12,009 nucleotides of DNA. Source: an uncultured Collinsella sp. Its GTDB lineage: Bacteria; Actinomycetota; Coriobacteriia; Coriobacteriales; Coriobacteriaceae. Numbering within the stretch: position 1 is the stretch's first letter; the number at the start of each line of letters is the position of its first letter. The DNA lies in assembly GCA_959602875.1 (NCBI GenBank), contig CAUGVQ010000062.1, positions 1 through 12,009 on the forward strand, read 5' to 3'. Below are positions 6,159-12,009 of this stretch, one piece after another. Both the position numbers and the translations under genes were made by a program. The notes beneath the pieces were generated by a model. The model did no database searches and was not told the origin of the DNA. It saw only the letters and a list, made by a program, of their open reading frames with translations.

Positions 6159-7193
6159 CTATGAGGACGAGGAGCCTGTCGAGGTGACCTTCTGGCCGGA
6201 AGTCCCTTGGTAGAAGAAGATGGCGTCGAGCAGCTGGATGTACCACGGCGCGTCCTCGACGATCGCGCGCTCGGCGGCCTCCGCCTCGGCGCTCGTGGTG
6301 GGCTCGGCGGGCGTCTTGAGCTCGGGCGCGGCGGCGTCCGGGTCTTCCGCGGCATCTGCTCCGGCGGCGTCCCCCTGCTCCGCAGCATCTGCTGCGGCGT
6401 CGGCCTCGGCAGCATCGGGATTGTCCGCGCCGGCCGTGGCATCGGCCGCATCGGGCGCATCAGCGTCCGCAGCGGTATCGTCTCCCTCAGCGCCCTCAGC
6501 CGACCCGGGCTCCTCATCGTCGAGGCCGACGATGTCGATCGCCGTCTCGCCGGGTTTGACCAAGCCGAGGTTCTCGCGCGCGGTGTCCTCGATGCCCTCG
6601 GTGGAGAGGAGCTTGTTCACCTCGCCCTGGAGCTTCTCGTTGTACGCATCGCGAATCTCTTGCTGCTGGCGCAAGATCTCGCCCGTGCGGTGGGCGGTGT
6701 AGAGGTCGCGCAGCGGGAAGTAGAGGCTGAGCCCCACCACGAGAATGACGCCGAGGTAGAAGAACAGGCGATACGGACCCGTCGTGATGGTGTAGATAGC
6801 ACGGACGACGCGGTTGTCGCTCGCATAGCGCATGAGCGAACCGCGGCGCGCCTCGGTGCGGGCGGCGCGTGCGGAAGCAGTGGAGCTGCGACCGGCAGCG
6901 GCGCGGGCGCGGGTGTTGCCCTGAGCGGCCGAGGGTCGCGCGGCATCGGCCTTGCGACGCGCTGAGCGTGGCGCGAACTGGGCAGGAGACGCGGCGGCAT
7001 CGCGACCGCCCAGGCGGCGGCGCCCTCCGGCGGCAGCCCTCGCGTTGCCGCGCGCATCCGCAGCGCGCCGGCGCGTCGGACGGCCGTTCGCACGGCGAGC
7101 GGCTTCGGCGAGGTTGCCGGTAGCGCCAGCGTCCGAGGGGACACCGGAGCGCGTCGAGGCCGCGCGAGATGCGTTGTTGCGGAAATCGTTCAT
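6159..7193 (-). CDS. ftsB: FtsB/DivIC-like septum formation initiator with basic N-terminal and acidic C-terminal extensions
   Basis: A single-pass membrane division protein that in characterised bacteria joins FtsL and FtsQ/DivIB to activate septal peptidoglycan synthesis. The 344 residues divide into four parts. Residues 1-130 are a disordered Arg/Ala-rich, presumably cytoplasmic, tail. Residues 143-163 (LFFYLGVILVVGLSLYFPL) are the membrane helix. Residues 168-205 are a coiled coil (EILRQQQEIRDAYNEKLQGE), followed by the family signature EGIEDTARENLGLVKPGE (199-216). Residues 223-310 are an Asp/Ala/Glu-rich tail, and the final segment DAPWYIQLLDAIFFYQ (314-329) looks folded. E. coli FtsB is about 100 residues, so both tails are additions; extensions are common in actinobacteria. 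ATG 7193 has AAGG nearby and marks where the charged tail begins. Its position between eno and ppx/gppA supports the call. Confidence 0.85.
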   Translation of the reverse strand: MNDFRNNASRAASTRSGVPSDAGATGNLAEAARRANGRPTRRRAADARGNARAAAGGRRRLGGRDAAASPAQFAPRSARRKADAARPSAAQGNTRARAAAGRSSTASARAARTEARRGSLMRYASDNRVVRAIYTITTGPYRLFFYLGVILVVGLSLYFPLRDLYTAHRTGEILRQQQEIRDAYNEKLQGEVNKLLSTEGIEDTARENLGLVKPGETAIDIVGLDDEEPGSAEGAEGDDTAADADAPDAADATAGADNPDAAEADAAADAAEQGDAAGADAAEDPDAAAPELKTPAEPTTSAEAEAAERAIVEDAPWYIQLLDAIFFYQGTSGQKVTSTGSSSS

Positions 7194-7232
7194 GAGCGCC
7201 TTGCTGCGATTGTGGTGTGTATGCGCGAGATT

Positions 7233-7241
7233 GTTATACCA
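7233..7241 (-). promoter_or_regulatory. Extended -10 promoter of the ftsB-like gene
   Basis: TGG-TATAAC on the minus strand (7241-7233) matches an extended -10 (TGnTATAAT, one mismatch) 40 nt before the start codon. The region 17 nt upstream has no good -35, which fits an extended -10 promoter. It would let ftsB and ppx/gppA be transcribed independently of eno. Confidence 0.55.
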
Positions 7242-7263
7242 CAAGGGCGCGCCGCACATGTGA

Positions 7264-7306
7264 TGGGCGGATGGGGCTTGTGGCTCACGCCCTCCCCATC
7301 CGCCCA
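7264..7306 (-). terminator. Strong hairpin after eno, possibly a terminator or RNA-stability element
   Basis: A perfect 13-bp stem (TGGGCGGATGGGG with CCCCATCCGCCCA; arms 7306-7294 and 7276-7264) encloses a 17-nt loop. On the minus strand that loop contains GGC-GTGA-GCC, a small inner hairpin with a GNRA tetraloop. It lies 39 nt past the eno stop. No T-run follows on the minus strand (TCACATG), so intrinsic termination is uncertain; protection of the eno 3' end or Rho-dependent termination are alternatives. Confidence 0.5.
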
Positions 7307-7345
7307 CTACGTGCGGCTTTGACACTCAGACGAGCAGCGTAGCCG

Positions 7346-8635
7346 CTACCTGAGGTTGTAGAACGCGCTCCTGCCCGCGTACGCGGCGGACTGGAAGAGC
7401 CCATCCTCGATGCGAATCAGCTGGTTGTACTTGGCGATGCGGTCGCTGCGGCAGGGCGCGCCCGTCTTGATCTGACCGGCGTTGGTGGCCACGGCGATGT
7501 CGGCGATGGTGGTGTCCTCGGTCTCGCCCGAGCGGTGGGAGACGATGCACGCATAGCCGGCGCGTTTGGCCATCTCGATCGCCTCGAGGCTCTCGGTAAG
7601 CGTACCGATCTGGTTCACCTTGACGAGGATGGCGTTTGCCGCACCGAGCTCAATGCCCTTGGCAAGGCGCTCGGTGTTGGTTACAAAGAGGTCGTCGCCC
7701 ACAAGCTGGACCTTCTTGCCCAGGCGCTCGGTGAGCTTCACCCAACCGTCCCAATCCTCCTCGGCAAGACCGTCCTCGATCGAGATGATGGGGTACTTCT
7801 CCACGAGCGCCGCCCAGTAGTCGATCATCTCGTCGGTGGTGAGGGTGCGGCCCTCGCCCTTGAGCTCGTAGGTACCGGTCTCAGCGTTATAGAGTTCGGT
7901 CGTCGCCGGATCCATAGCGATCATGAAGTCGTCGCACGGTTTGTAGCCCGCGGCCTCAATGGCGCGCACGATGTACTCGAGCGGCTCCTCGTTGGTGGCG
8001 AGATCGGGGGCAAAACCGCCCTCGTCGCCCACGCCCGTGGCGTGACCGGACTCCTTGAGGACGCTCTTCAGCGTGTGGTAGACCTCGGCGCACCAGCGCA
8101 GGCCCTCGGTAAAATTGGGGGCGCCCACCGGCATGATCATGAACTCCTGGAAGTCGACGTTGTTGTCGGCGTGCACGCCGCCGTTCAGGATGTTCATCTG
8201 GGGTGTGGGCTGGGTGTGCGCGTTCACACCGCCGAGGTAGCTGAAGAGCTCAAGACCGGCCGACTGCGCCGCGGCGCGGGCGACGGCAAGCGACACGCCC
8301 AGAATCGCGTTCGCACCGAGGTTGCCCTTGTTGGGGGTGCCGTCCGCCGCGATAAGGGCGGCGTCGACGGCGCGCTGATCAAAGGCGTCCATACCAATCA
8401 CGGCCTCGGCGCACTCCTTGTTGACGTGGTCGACGGCGCGGGTCACGCCTTTGCCGAGGTAGCGGCCCTTGTCGCCGTCACGCAGCTCGACCGCCTCAAA
8501 GGCGCCCGTCGAGGCGCCGGAGGGGACCATGGCGCGGCCAAACGACCCGTCCGCCAGCACAACCTCCACCTCGACGGTGGGGTTACCGCGGGAATCGAGC
8601 ACCTCTCGCCCGTAGACATCCAGAATCTCGCTCAT
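7346..8635 (-). CDS. eno: Enolase (phosphopyruvate hydratase)
   Basis: A cytoplasmic glycolytic enzyme converting 2-phosphoglycerate to phosphoenolpyruvate; 429 residues, the normal bacterial length. The N-terminus is MSEILDVYGREVLDSRGNPT. Catalytic and ligand residues are all present: the SGASTG loop (39-44), E205 (GDEGGF) as acid and K339 (ILVKVNQ) as base, and magnesium ligands D242, E287 (SIEDG) and D314 (VGDDLF). H367 lies in VSHRSGETED and K390 in QIKTGAPCRSDR. ATG 8635 is preceded by AAAGGAAG; the in-frame extension to 8659 overlaps that site and lacks similarity. It lies between mazG and ftsB, as in other actinobacteria. Identity is certain. Confidence 0.99.
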   Translation of the reverse strand: MSEILDVYGREVLDSRGNPTVEVEVVLADGSFGRAMVPSGASTGAFEAVELRDGDKGRYLGKGVTRAVDHVNKECAEAVIGMDAFDQRAVDAALIAADGTPNKGNLGANAILGVSLAVARAAAQSAGLELFSYLGGVNAHTQPTPQMNILNGGVHADNNVDFQEFMIMPVGAPNFTEGLRWCAEVYHTLKSVLKESGHATGVGDEGGFAPDLATNEEPLEYIVRAIEAAGYKPCDDFMIAMDPATTELYNAETGTYELKGEGRTLTTDEMIDYWAALVEKYPIISIEDGLAEEDWDGWVKLTERLGKKVQLVGDDLFVTNTERLAKGIELGAANAILVKVNQIGTLTESLEAIEMAKRAGYACIVSHRSGETEDTTIADIAVATNAGQIKTGAPCRSDRIAKYNQLIRIEDGLFQSAAYAGRSAFYNLR

Positions 8636-8666
8636 CGTATCTTCCTTTCTCGAAGACATCAGGCGC

Positions 8667-8699
8667 GGCTAAAGGTTAGCCTGACTAAACTTTTGTCAG
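8667..8699. promoter_or_regulatory. Two adjacent inverted repeats in the eno upstream region
   Basis: The first repeat is GGCTAA-AGG-TTAGCC (8667-8681), a perfect 6-bp inverted repeat with a 3-nt centre. The second, CTGACTAAACTTTTGTCAG (8681-8699), is a 19-bp palindrome with one mismatched pair. They share base 8681 and lie 32-64 nt upstream of the eno start codon, in the only AT-rich part of the 84-nt gap. The minus strand also has CTGACA, a 5/6 match to a -35, inside the second repeat. The placement fits an operator overlapping the eno promoter. The regulator is unknown. Confidence 0.45.
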
Positions 8700-8719
8700 T
8701 ATGCCCGTTGTCCCGAGTT

Positions 8720-9613
8720 TTAGGCAGTAAAATCGTCGATTCCCGATTGTTTTGCGCACTCCTCGCGCTCCGCGGCCTTGACCGCATCCCACATGGCATT
8801 CAACTGCTCGGTCGAGAGATTCTCAACCGGGATGCCGGCGTAAAACGCAGCCTCCTCGATGGCCGCCCAGCGGCGGCGGAACTTCTCGGTGCTCGCGCGC
8901 AAGGCGCGCTCGGCATCGATGCCCTCGCGGCGCGCTACGTTCACGAGCGCAAAGAGCATGTCGCCAAACTCGAGCTCACGCTCGGCGCTGCCCGGTGCCT
9001 CCGCCAGGAATTCTGCACGCTCGGCGTCTACCTCGTTCCACACGTCCTCGACGGTTTCCCACTCAAAGCCCACCTTGGCGGCGCGTTTGGACACCTTCTG
9101 CGCCTGCATGAGGGCGGGAAATGCCTTGGGCACGCTGTCAAGCAGGCCCTGGGGCCGCTCGTTGCCCTCCCCCGCCTGGGCGCGCTCGTCGCTTTTCACT
9201 TTGTCCCAGATGTCGAGCACCTCGTCCGCATTCCCCGCGGCGCGTTTGCCAAACACGTGCGGATGGCGCCGCACGAGCTTGTCGGAAAGCTCGCGCACCA
9301 CATCGGCGATGGTGAACTCGTGCGCGTCGGCGGCAATCTGCGCATGCAGCATGACCTGCATGAGGACGTCACCGAGCTCCTCGCGCAGATGTGCCACATC
9401 ACCCGCCTCGATGCACTCGACGGCCTCATAGGCCTCCTCGATCATGTTCTGGGCAATGCTCTTATGCGTCTGCTCGCGGTCCCACGGGCATCCGTCGGGC
9501 TGGCGCAGACGCCAGATAATCTCGGTCAGACGGTCGAACTCCGCCTGAGCGTCCGCGCGCGTGCTTTGGTCGCGCTCGGGCCTGCGCATCGTCCCTCCAA
9601 AGCGATCGAGCAT
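8720..9613 (-). CDS. mazG: Nucleoside triphosphate pyrophosphohydrolase MazG
   Basis: A cytoplasmic all-alpha NTP pyrophosphohydrolase that hydrolyses NTPs (including damaged ones) to NMP and PPi. It has 297 residues with two MazG domains, as in E. coli MazG (263). Domain 1 starts LRQPDGCPWDREQTHKSI (36-53) and carries the metal-binding pattern E59-E60-x-x-E63 ... E79-x-x-D82. Domain 2 includes KVGFEWETVEDVWNEVDAE (180-198) and LEFGDMLFALVNVARREG (214-231). ATG 9613 has GAGGAGG nine nt upstream, inside the end of the yfcE-like gene whose stop lies 4 nt before this start. The two genes are therefore probably translationally coupled. A later ATG at 9589 is possible but lacks such a site. Confidence 0.95.
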   Translation of the reverse strand: MLDRFGGTMRRPERDQSTRADAQAEFDRLTEIIWRLRQPDGCPWDREQTHKSIAQNMIEEAYEAVECIEAGDVAHLREELGDVLMQVMLHAQIAADAHEFTIADVVRELSDKLVRRHPHVFGKRAAGNADEVLDIWDKVKSDERAQAGEGNERPQGLLDSVPKAFPALMQAQKVSKRAAKVGFEWETVEDVWNEVDAERAEFLAEAPGSAERELEFGDMLFALVNVARREGIDAERALRASTEKFRRRWAAIEEAAFYAGIPVENLSTEQLNAMWDAVKAAEREECAKQSGIDDFTA

Positions 9614-9617
9614 ATCT

Positions 9618-10187
9618 TTACGCCTCCTCGAGCACGACGTGGCGAAACGCCTCATCTGCCGGCCAGCCGCTCACGTAGATGCCGTAACTATGGCTGCCGT
9701 CCTTGGGGATGGAGACGCTGCCGGGGTTGAACGCCCAGATAGCCGGCCGCCCGGGCACCTGCTCATTCACCTTGACGTGGGTATGGCCGTAGACGATGGC
9801 GGACCCTGCGCCCAGCGCGGGCAGGTTGTCCACGCTGTTGTGGAACCCCGCTCCATAGACATGTCCGTGCGTAAGGAAGAGCGCGCGGCCGTCCTCGTCG
9901 ATGAGCTCGGCGTAGTCTGCCATGCAGGGGAAATCGAGCACCATCTGATCCACCTCGGCATCGCAGTTACCGCGCACGGCAATGAGGTTACCCTGCTCGG
10001 CCAGGCGATTCAGGATCGGGATCACGCGCTTGGGCGCGTAGTCGCGCGGCAGGTCGTTGCGCGGCCCGTGGTAGAGAAGGTCGCCCAGAAGAACGATACA
10101 GTCGGGCTGCTCGGCCTCAATGGCCGCGGCCAGACGCTCCGCCCAGTAGGCGGAGCCGTGGATATCCGATGCAATAAGGACCTTCAT
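9618..10187 (-). CDS. yfcE: YfcE-type metallophosphodiesterase
   Basis: A 189-residue calcineurin-fold phosphoesterase. E. coli YfcE is a manganese-dependent phosphodiesterase active on artificial substrates, with natural role unclear. All dimetal-site motifs are visible: D8 and H10 (ASDIHG), D36 (LGDLLYHGPRN), N74 (RGNCD), H107 (LTHGH), and H135 and H137 (YGHTH). GPRNDLP, AEVDQM and FNPGSVSIPKDG are specific to the YfcE branch. The start at 10187 has AAAGG six nt upstream. It precedes mazG with a 4-nt gap, which suggests a shared nucleotide-related role (inference). A 7-bp hairpin lies in its leader. Confidence 0.93.
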   Translation of the reverse strand: MKVLIASDIHGSAYWAERLAAAIEAEQPDCIVLLGDLLYHGPRNDLPRDYAPKRVIPILNRLAEQGNLIAVRGNCDAEVDQMVLDFPCMADYAELIDEDGRALFLTHGHVYGAGFHNSVDNLPALGAGSAIVYGHTHVKVNEQVPGRPAIWAFNPGSVSIPKDGSHSYGIYVSGWPADEAFRHVVLEEA

Positions 10188-10206
10188 GGGAGACCTTTCT
10201 CACGAA

Positions 10207-10227
10207 GCGGCGCGGTGCAGGCGCCGC
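10207..10227 (-). promoter_or_regulatory. Hairpin in the yfcE leader just before the ribosome binding site
   Basis: GCGGCGC and GCGCCGC (10227-10221 and 10213-10207) form a perfect 7-bp stem with a 7-nt loop, ending 8 nt before the AAAGG site of yfcE. It could influence translation initiation or transcript stability. GC-rich DNA makes chance stems common, so this is tentative. Confidence 0.3.
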
Positions 10228-10236
10228 GGCTTGTCC

Positions 10237-10268
10237 AAAACAAAGGGCACCGCCCGAAGGCGGCACCC
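10237..10268 (-). terminator. Rho-independent terminator of the membrane-protein gene
   Basis: On the minus strand GGGTGCCGCC-TTCG-GGCGGTGCCC forms a 10-bp stem closed by a C(UUCG)G tetraloop, followed by TTTGTTTTGG. Two central pairs are G-U wobbles, so the hairpin is optimal only as minus-strand RNA. This fixes the direction. It lies 41 nt past the stop of the upstream gene and separates it from yfcE-mazG. Confidence 0.9.
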
Positions 10269-10308
10269 CCATTGTACCCATATGACATGTGGCACGCGGA
10301 CAGCCCGA

Positions 10309-10686
10309 TCAGTCGAGCGCCTCCTGCCGGACGTTTCGCGCGTAGAAGAAGTAGAAGAAGACCACGACGGCGTTTAGAATCGGCGCCCACGGGAAGCCAC
10401 CGATGAGCACGGTCACCACCACCGCGACCACGTTTAGCACAAGTGCCAGCCAGTTGAGGCCCACAAACGGTGTCTCTACGCTTCGCGCGGGCTTGTTAGC
10501 GGCGCCGATGCCCCACACGCCCAGGACCGCGTCGAGCAGGCACTGCACAATCACGCAGATGGCGAGCAAAAGACCGGGACCGGTGTTGGCAAACGCAAGC
10601 GTCACGACCGAGTCCGCCGCCATGCCAAACGCAGCGAGAAGCGTAATGAAGCTCGCGATCTTGAGCATCTTCTGGTTCTGGGACAT
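10309..10686 (-). CDS. Small hypothetical membrane protein, four predicted helices
   Basis: I do not recognise a family. The 125-residue product is hydrophobic with four likely membrane helices at about 8-30, 36-62, 76-97 and 99-117, no signal peptidase motif, no charged catalytic residues within the helices, and a short C-terminal tail (ARNVRQEALD). A transporter subunit, a membrane sensor or an uncharacterised DUF are all possible. ATG 10686 is chosen because GAGGGAAG lies about 10 nt upstream and the helix pattern begins immediately after. A longer in-frame extension is arginine-rich and not protein-like. It has a -10-like box upstream and a terminator downstream, so it is probably monocistronic. 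Confidence 0.75.
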   Translation of the reverse strand: MSQNQKMLKIASFITLLAAFGMAADSVVTLAFANTGPGLLLAICVIVQCLLDAVLGVWGIGAANKPARSVETPFVGLNWLALVLNVVAVVVTVLIGGFPWAPILNAVVVFFYFFYARNVRQEALD

Positions 10687-10753
10687 ACCGGACCACTTCC
10701 CTCGCATCCTCCCGCGGTAGCTGACCGCGAAGCGTTTACGGCTGGAAAGGTTA

Positions 10754-10785
10754 TACCCCGCGCATCGTAAAGAACGCGCGGGGTA
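10754..10785 (-). terminator. Hairpin after larC, overlapping a TATAAC -10 box
   Basis: TACCCCGCGC (10785-10776 on the minus strand) pairs with GCGCGGGGTA (10763-10754), giving a perfect 10-bp stem with a 12-nt loop, 49 nt past the larC stop. The tail is not a clean T-run (TAACCTTTCC). The 3' edge of the stem runs into TATAAC (10756-10751), a 5/6 -10 match that could serve the membrane-protein gene with a leader of about 60 nt. Terminator and promoter would thus overlap. Confidence 0.5.
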
Positions 10786-10834
10786 CGGTTGTCTTCTGTG
10801 AACGGCATGCGTTGCCCGCCATGCGTGCCACCTG

Positions 10835-12009
10835 TTACACGTGCGCAGCGGCATCGATGACCGTGCGAAGTGGTACGCCCTCGGCCCGCGCGATGCGCGC
10901 GCAGTCGGCGTACTCCGGCTTCACGCGCGCAGAGCCGTCGGGCAGGGTTGCCCGCTTGGCACGGACCTCGCCCCAGGGCGTCTCCACCGTAAGCTCTTCG
11001 CGCGCGAGCACCGTGCGCTCGCACATCCAACGACGAACGCCGATGGTGGTCGTCTCGGCAAAGATGGCACGCTCCACCGCCGCAACGTCGCAGGCAGCGG
11101 CGACCACCTGAAGCTGCCACGCGGGACGCTCCTTCTTGGTGAAGATCGGCGCCCAGTGGACCTCGCGCGCACCCGCCTCGCGGATGCGCTCCGCAGCGTA
11201 GGCGAGCTCCTCCCCCGTCGCATCGTCGATATCGCACTCGAGGCGCACAACCTGTGTGGGCGCGTCGGCACCGATGGTCGGAGCCGCGAGCGGGTCGCCC
11301 GAGAACGAAGCACCCGTCGAAGGCGCGGGTTCACCGTCGCCAGAGAGCTCCTCAATCAGCATAGCACGCAGGATACTCGGGCACTCATAGGTGCGCTTGC
11401 CCGCACCAAGGCCCGTCTTTACCACCCTAAACGGCTCAGGGAGCACATACTCGGCCCTCGTGGCGGCGACGATGGCGGCGCCCGTTGGCGTCACGAGCTC
11501 GCCCTCGACGTCAGAGATAGAAAGCGGCAGGCCGTGGGCCTCGACGATATTGAGGGTTGCGGGAACCGGAACAGGGATGATGCCATGCTGGCAGCGAATA
11601 GTACCGTGCCCGTCCACCAGGCGCGGAACGATGACGCGGTCGACATCGAGGTCGTCGAGAAGCACCGCCACCGACACGATATCGACGATGGAATCGACGG
11701 CCCCCACCTCGTGGAAGTGCACCTCGTCGAGGGAGACAGCATGGGCTTTGGCCTCCGCATGGGCAATTACGTCGACCATGCGGTGCGCAAGGTCACGGGC
11801 GCGCGGCGCAAGCTGGCCCGCATCGATGATTGCATCTATGTCAGCCGGTCCGCGATGCTCGTGATGATGGTGATGGGCGTGCTCATGGTCGTGATTGGCG
11901 TGACTATGTCCGTGGTCATGTTCGCGGTCGTCATGATGATCGTGATCTTTTCCCAGCTCATGGGTGTGGGCATGATTATGGTCGTGTTCGTGGCAGCCGA
12001 CATGGTCAT
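10835..12009 (-). CDS. larC: LarC, nickel-pincer cofactor biosynthesis (nickel insertase/cyclometallase), N-terminus beyond window
   Basis: LarC inserts nickel into the pyridinium dithio-mononucleotide pincer cofactor used by lactate racemase LarA and relatives, using CTP. The 390 visible residues begin inside a His-rich tract (23 His in 52 residues, 12007-11852). The family core then follows: DEVHFHEVGAVDSIVDIV, GIIPVPVPATLNIVE, GELVTPTGAAIVAA, and the C-terminal LECDIDDATGEELAYA, TKKERPAWQL, ETTTIGVRRW and RVKPEYADCARIA blocks. No stop or frame change interrupts it, so the two halves that are split by a frameshift in Lactiplantibacillus plantarum (larC1/larC2) are one frame here. The start lies past the right edge. 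larA, larB and larE are not in the window. Confidence 0.93.
   Translation of the reverse strand, partial: DHVGCHEHDHNHAHTHELGKDHDHHDDREHDHGHSHANHDHEHAHHHHHEHRGPADIDAIIDAGQLAPRARDLAHRMVDVIAHAEAKAHAVSLDEVHFHEVGAVDSIVDIVSVAVLLDDLDVDRVIVPRLVDGHGTIRCQHGIIPVPVPATLNIVEAHGLPLSISDVEGELVTPTGAAIVAATRAEYVLPEPFRVVKTGLGAGKRTYECPSILRAMLIEELSGDGEPAPSTGASFSGDPLAAPTIGADAPTQVVRLECDIDDATGEELAYAAERIREAGAREVHWAPIFTKKERPAWQLQVVAAACDVAAVERAIFAETTTIGVRRWMCERTVLAREELTVETPWGEVRAKRATLPDGSARVKPEYADCARIARAEGVPLRTVIDAAAHV

Noticed and set aside
7535..9730. 731-codon plus-strand open frame
   Set aside because: It is antisense to eno and mazG, both certain genes, and its translation is compositionally typical of a GC-rich shadow frame.
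10835..12007. Programmed frameshift splitting larC into larC1 and larC2
   Set aside because: The LarC1-like and LarC2-like parts are in one continuous frame here, with no stop and no need for frame change.
11852..12009. Short CAT/CAC tandem repeat or CRISPR-like array at the right edge
   Set aside because: There is no repeat-spacer structure; the pattern comes from His codons in the LarC reading frame.

Overview
The window looks like chromosomal DNA from a GC-rich actinobacterium. The closest fit by eye is class Coriobacteriia (Collinsella/Olsenella-like). The reasons are the strong G/C bias at third codon positions, the sequence style of enolase and the other housekeeping proteins, and the gene order mazG - eno - ftsB-like - ppx/gppA. 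That order resembles the mazG-lpqU-eno-ftsB-DUF501-ppx2 segment of mycobacteria. There is no IS element, prophage gene, integrase, CRISPR array or other sign of recent transfer. This is mostly ordinary core genome.

Left part (1-3731). A truncated minus-strand prfC (release factor 3) leaves the window at its left edge. Divergent from it is a plus-strand run: a GNAT acetyltransferase with an Ala/Gly-rich repeat insert, a VanH-like D-2-hydroxyacid (D-lactate) dehydrogenase, trmL (tRNA wobble 2'-O-methyltransferase) starting 1 nt after the dehydrogenase stop, and a small PNPOx-like flavin-binding protein. The trmL reading frame carries an in-frame TAG at codon 53, in a normally conserved stretch. 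This is the most notable anomaly in the window.

Right part (3764-12009). Everything here is on the minus strand. In transcription order (right to left) it holds: larC (nickel-pincer cofactor cyclometallase, with a long His-rich stretch and its N-terminus outside the window), a four-helix membrane protein ending at a textbook terminator, a yfcE-type phosphodiesterase tightly coupled to mazG, eno, an ftsB/DivIC-like septum protein with extreme charge polarity, a Ppx/GppA phosphatase, tRNA-Val(UAC) with encoded CCA and its own terminator, and an aldo/keto reductase carrying two C-terminal [4Fe-4S] motifs.

Functional themes are central glycolysis (enolase), lactate stereochemistry (D-LDH and LarC), nucleotide housekeeping (MazG, YfcE, Ppx/GppA), division (FtsB-like) and translation (RF3, TrmL, tRNA-Val). 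I found no clear new multi-gene system. The observations worth checking are the broken trmL, an insertion in its C-terminal core, the bipolar FtsB, the AKR that lacks the usual catalytic Tyr and Lys, the repeat insert in the GNAT, and several palindromes and hairpins in intergenic DNA.
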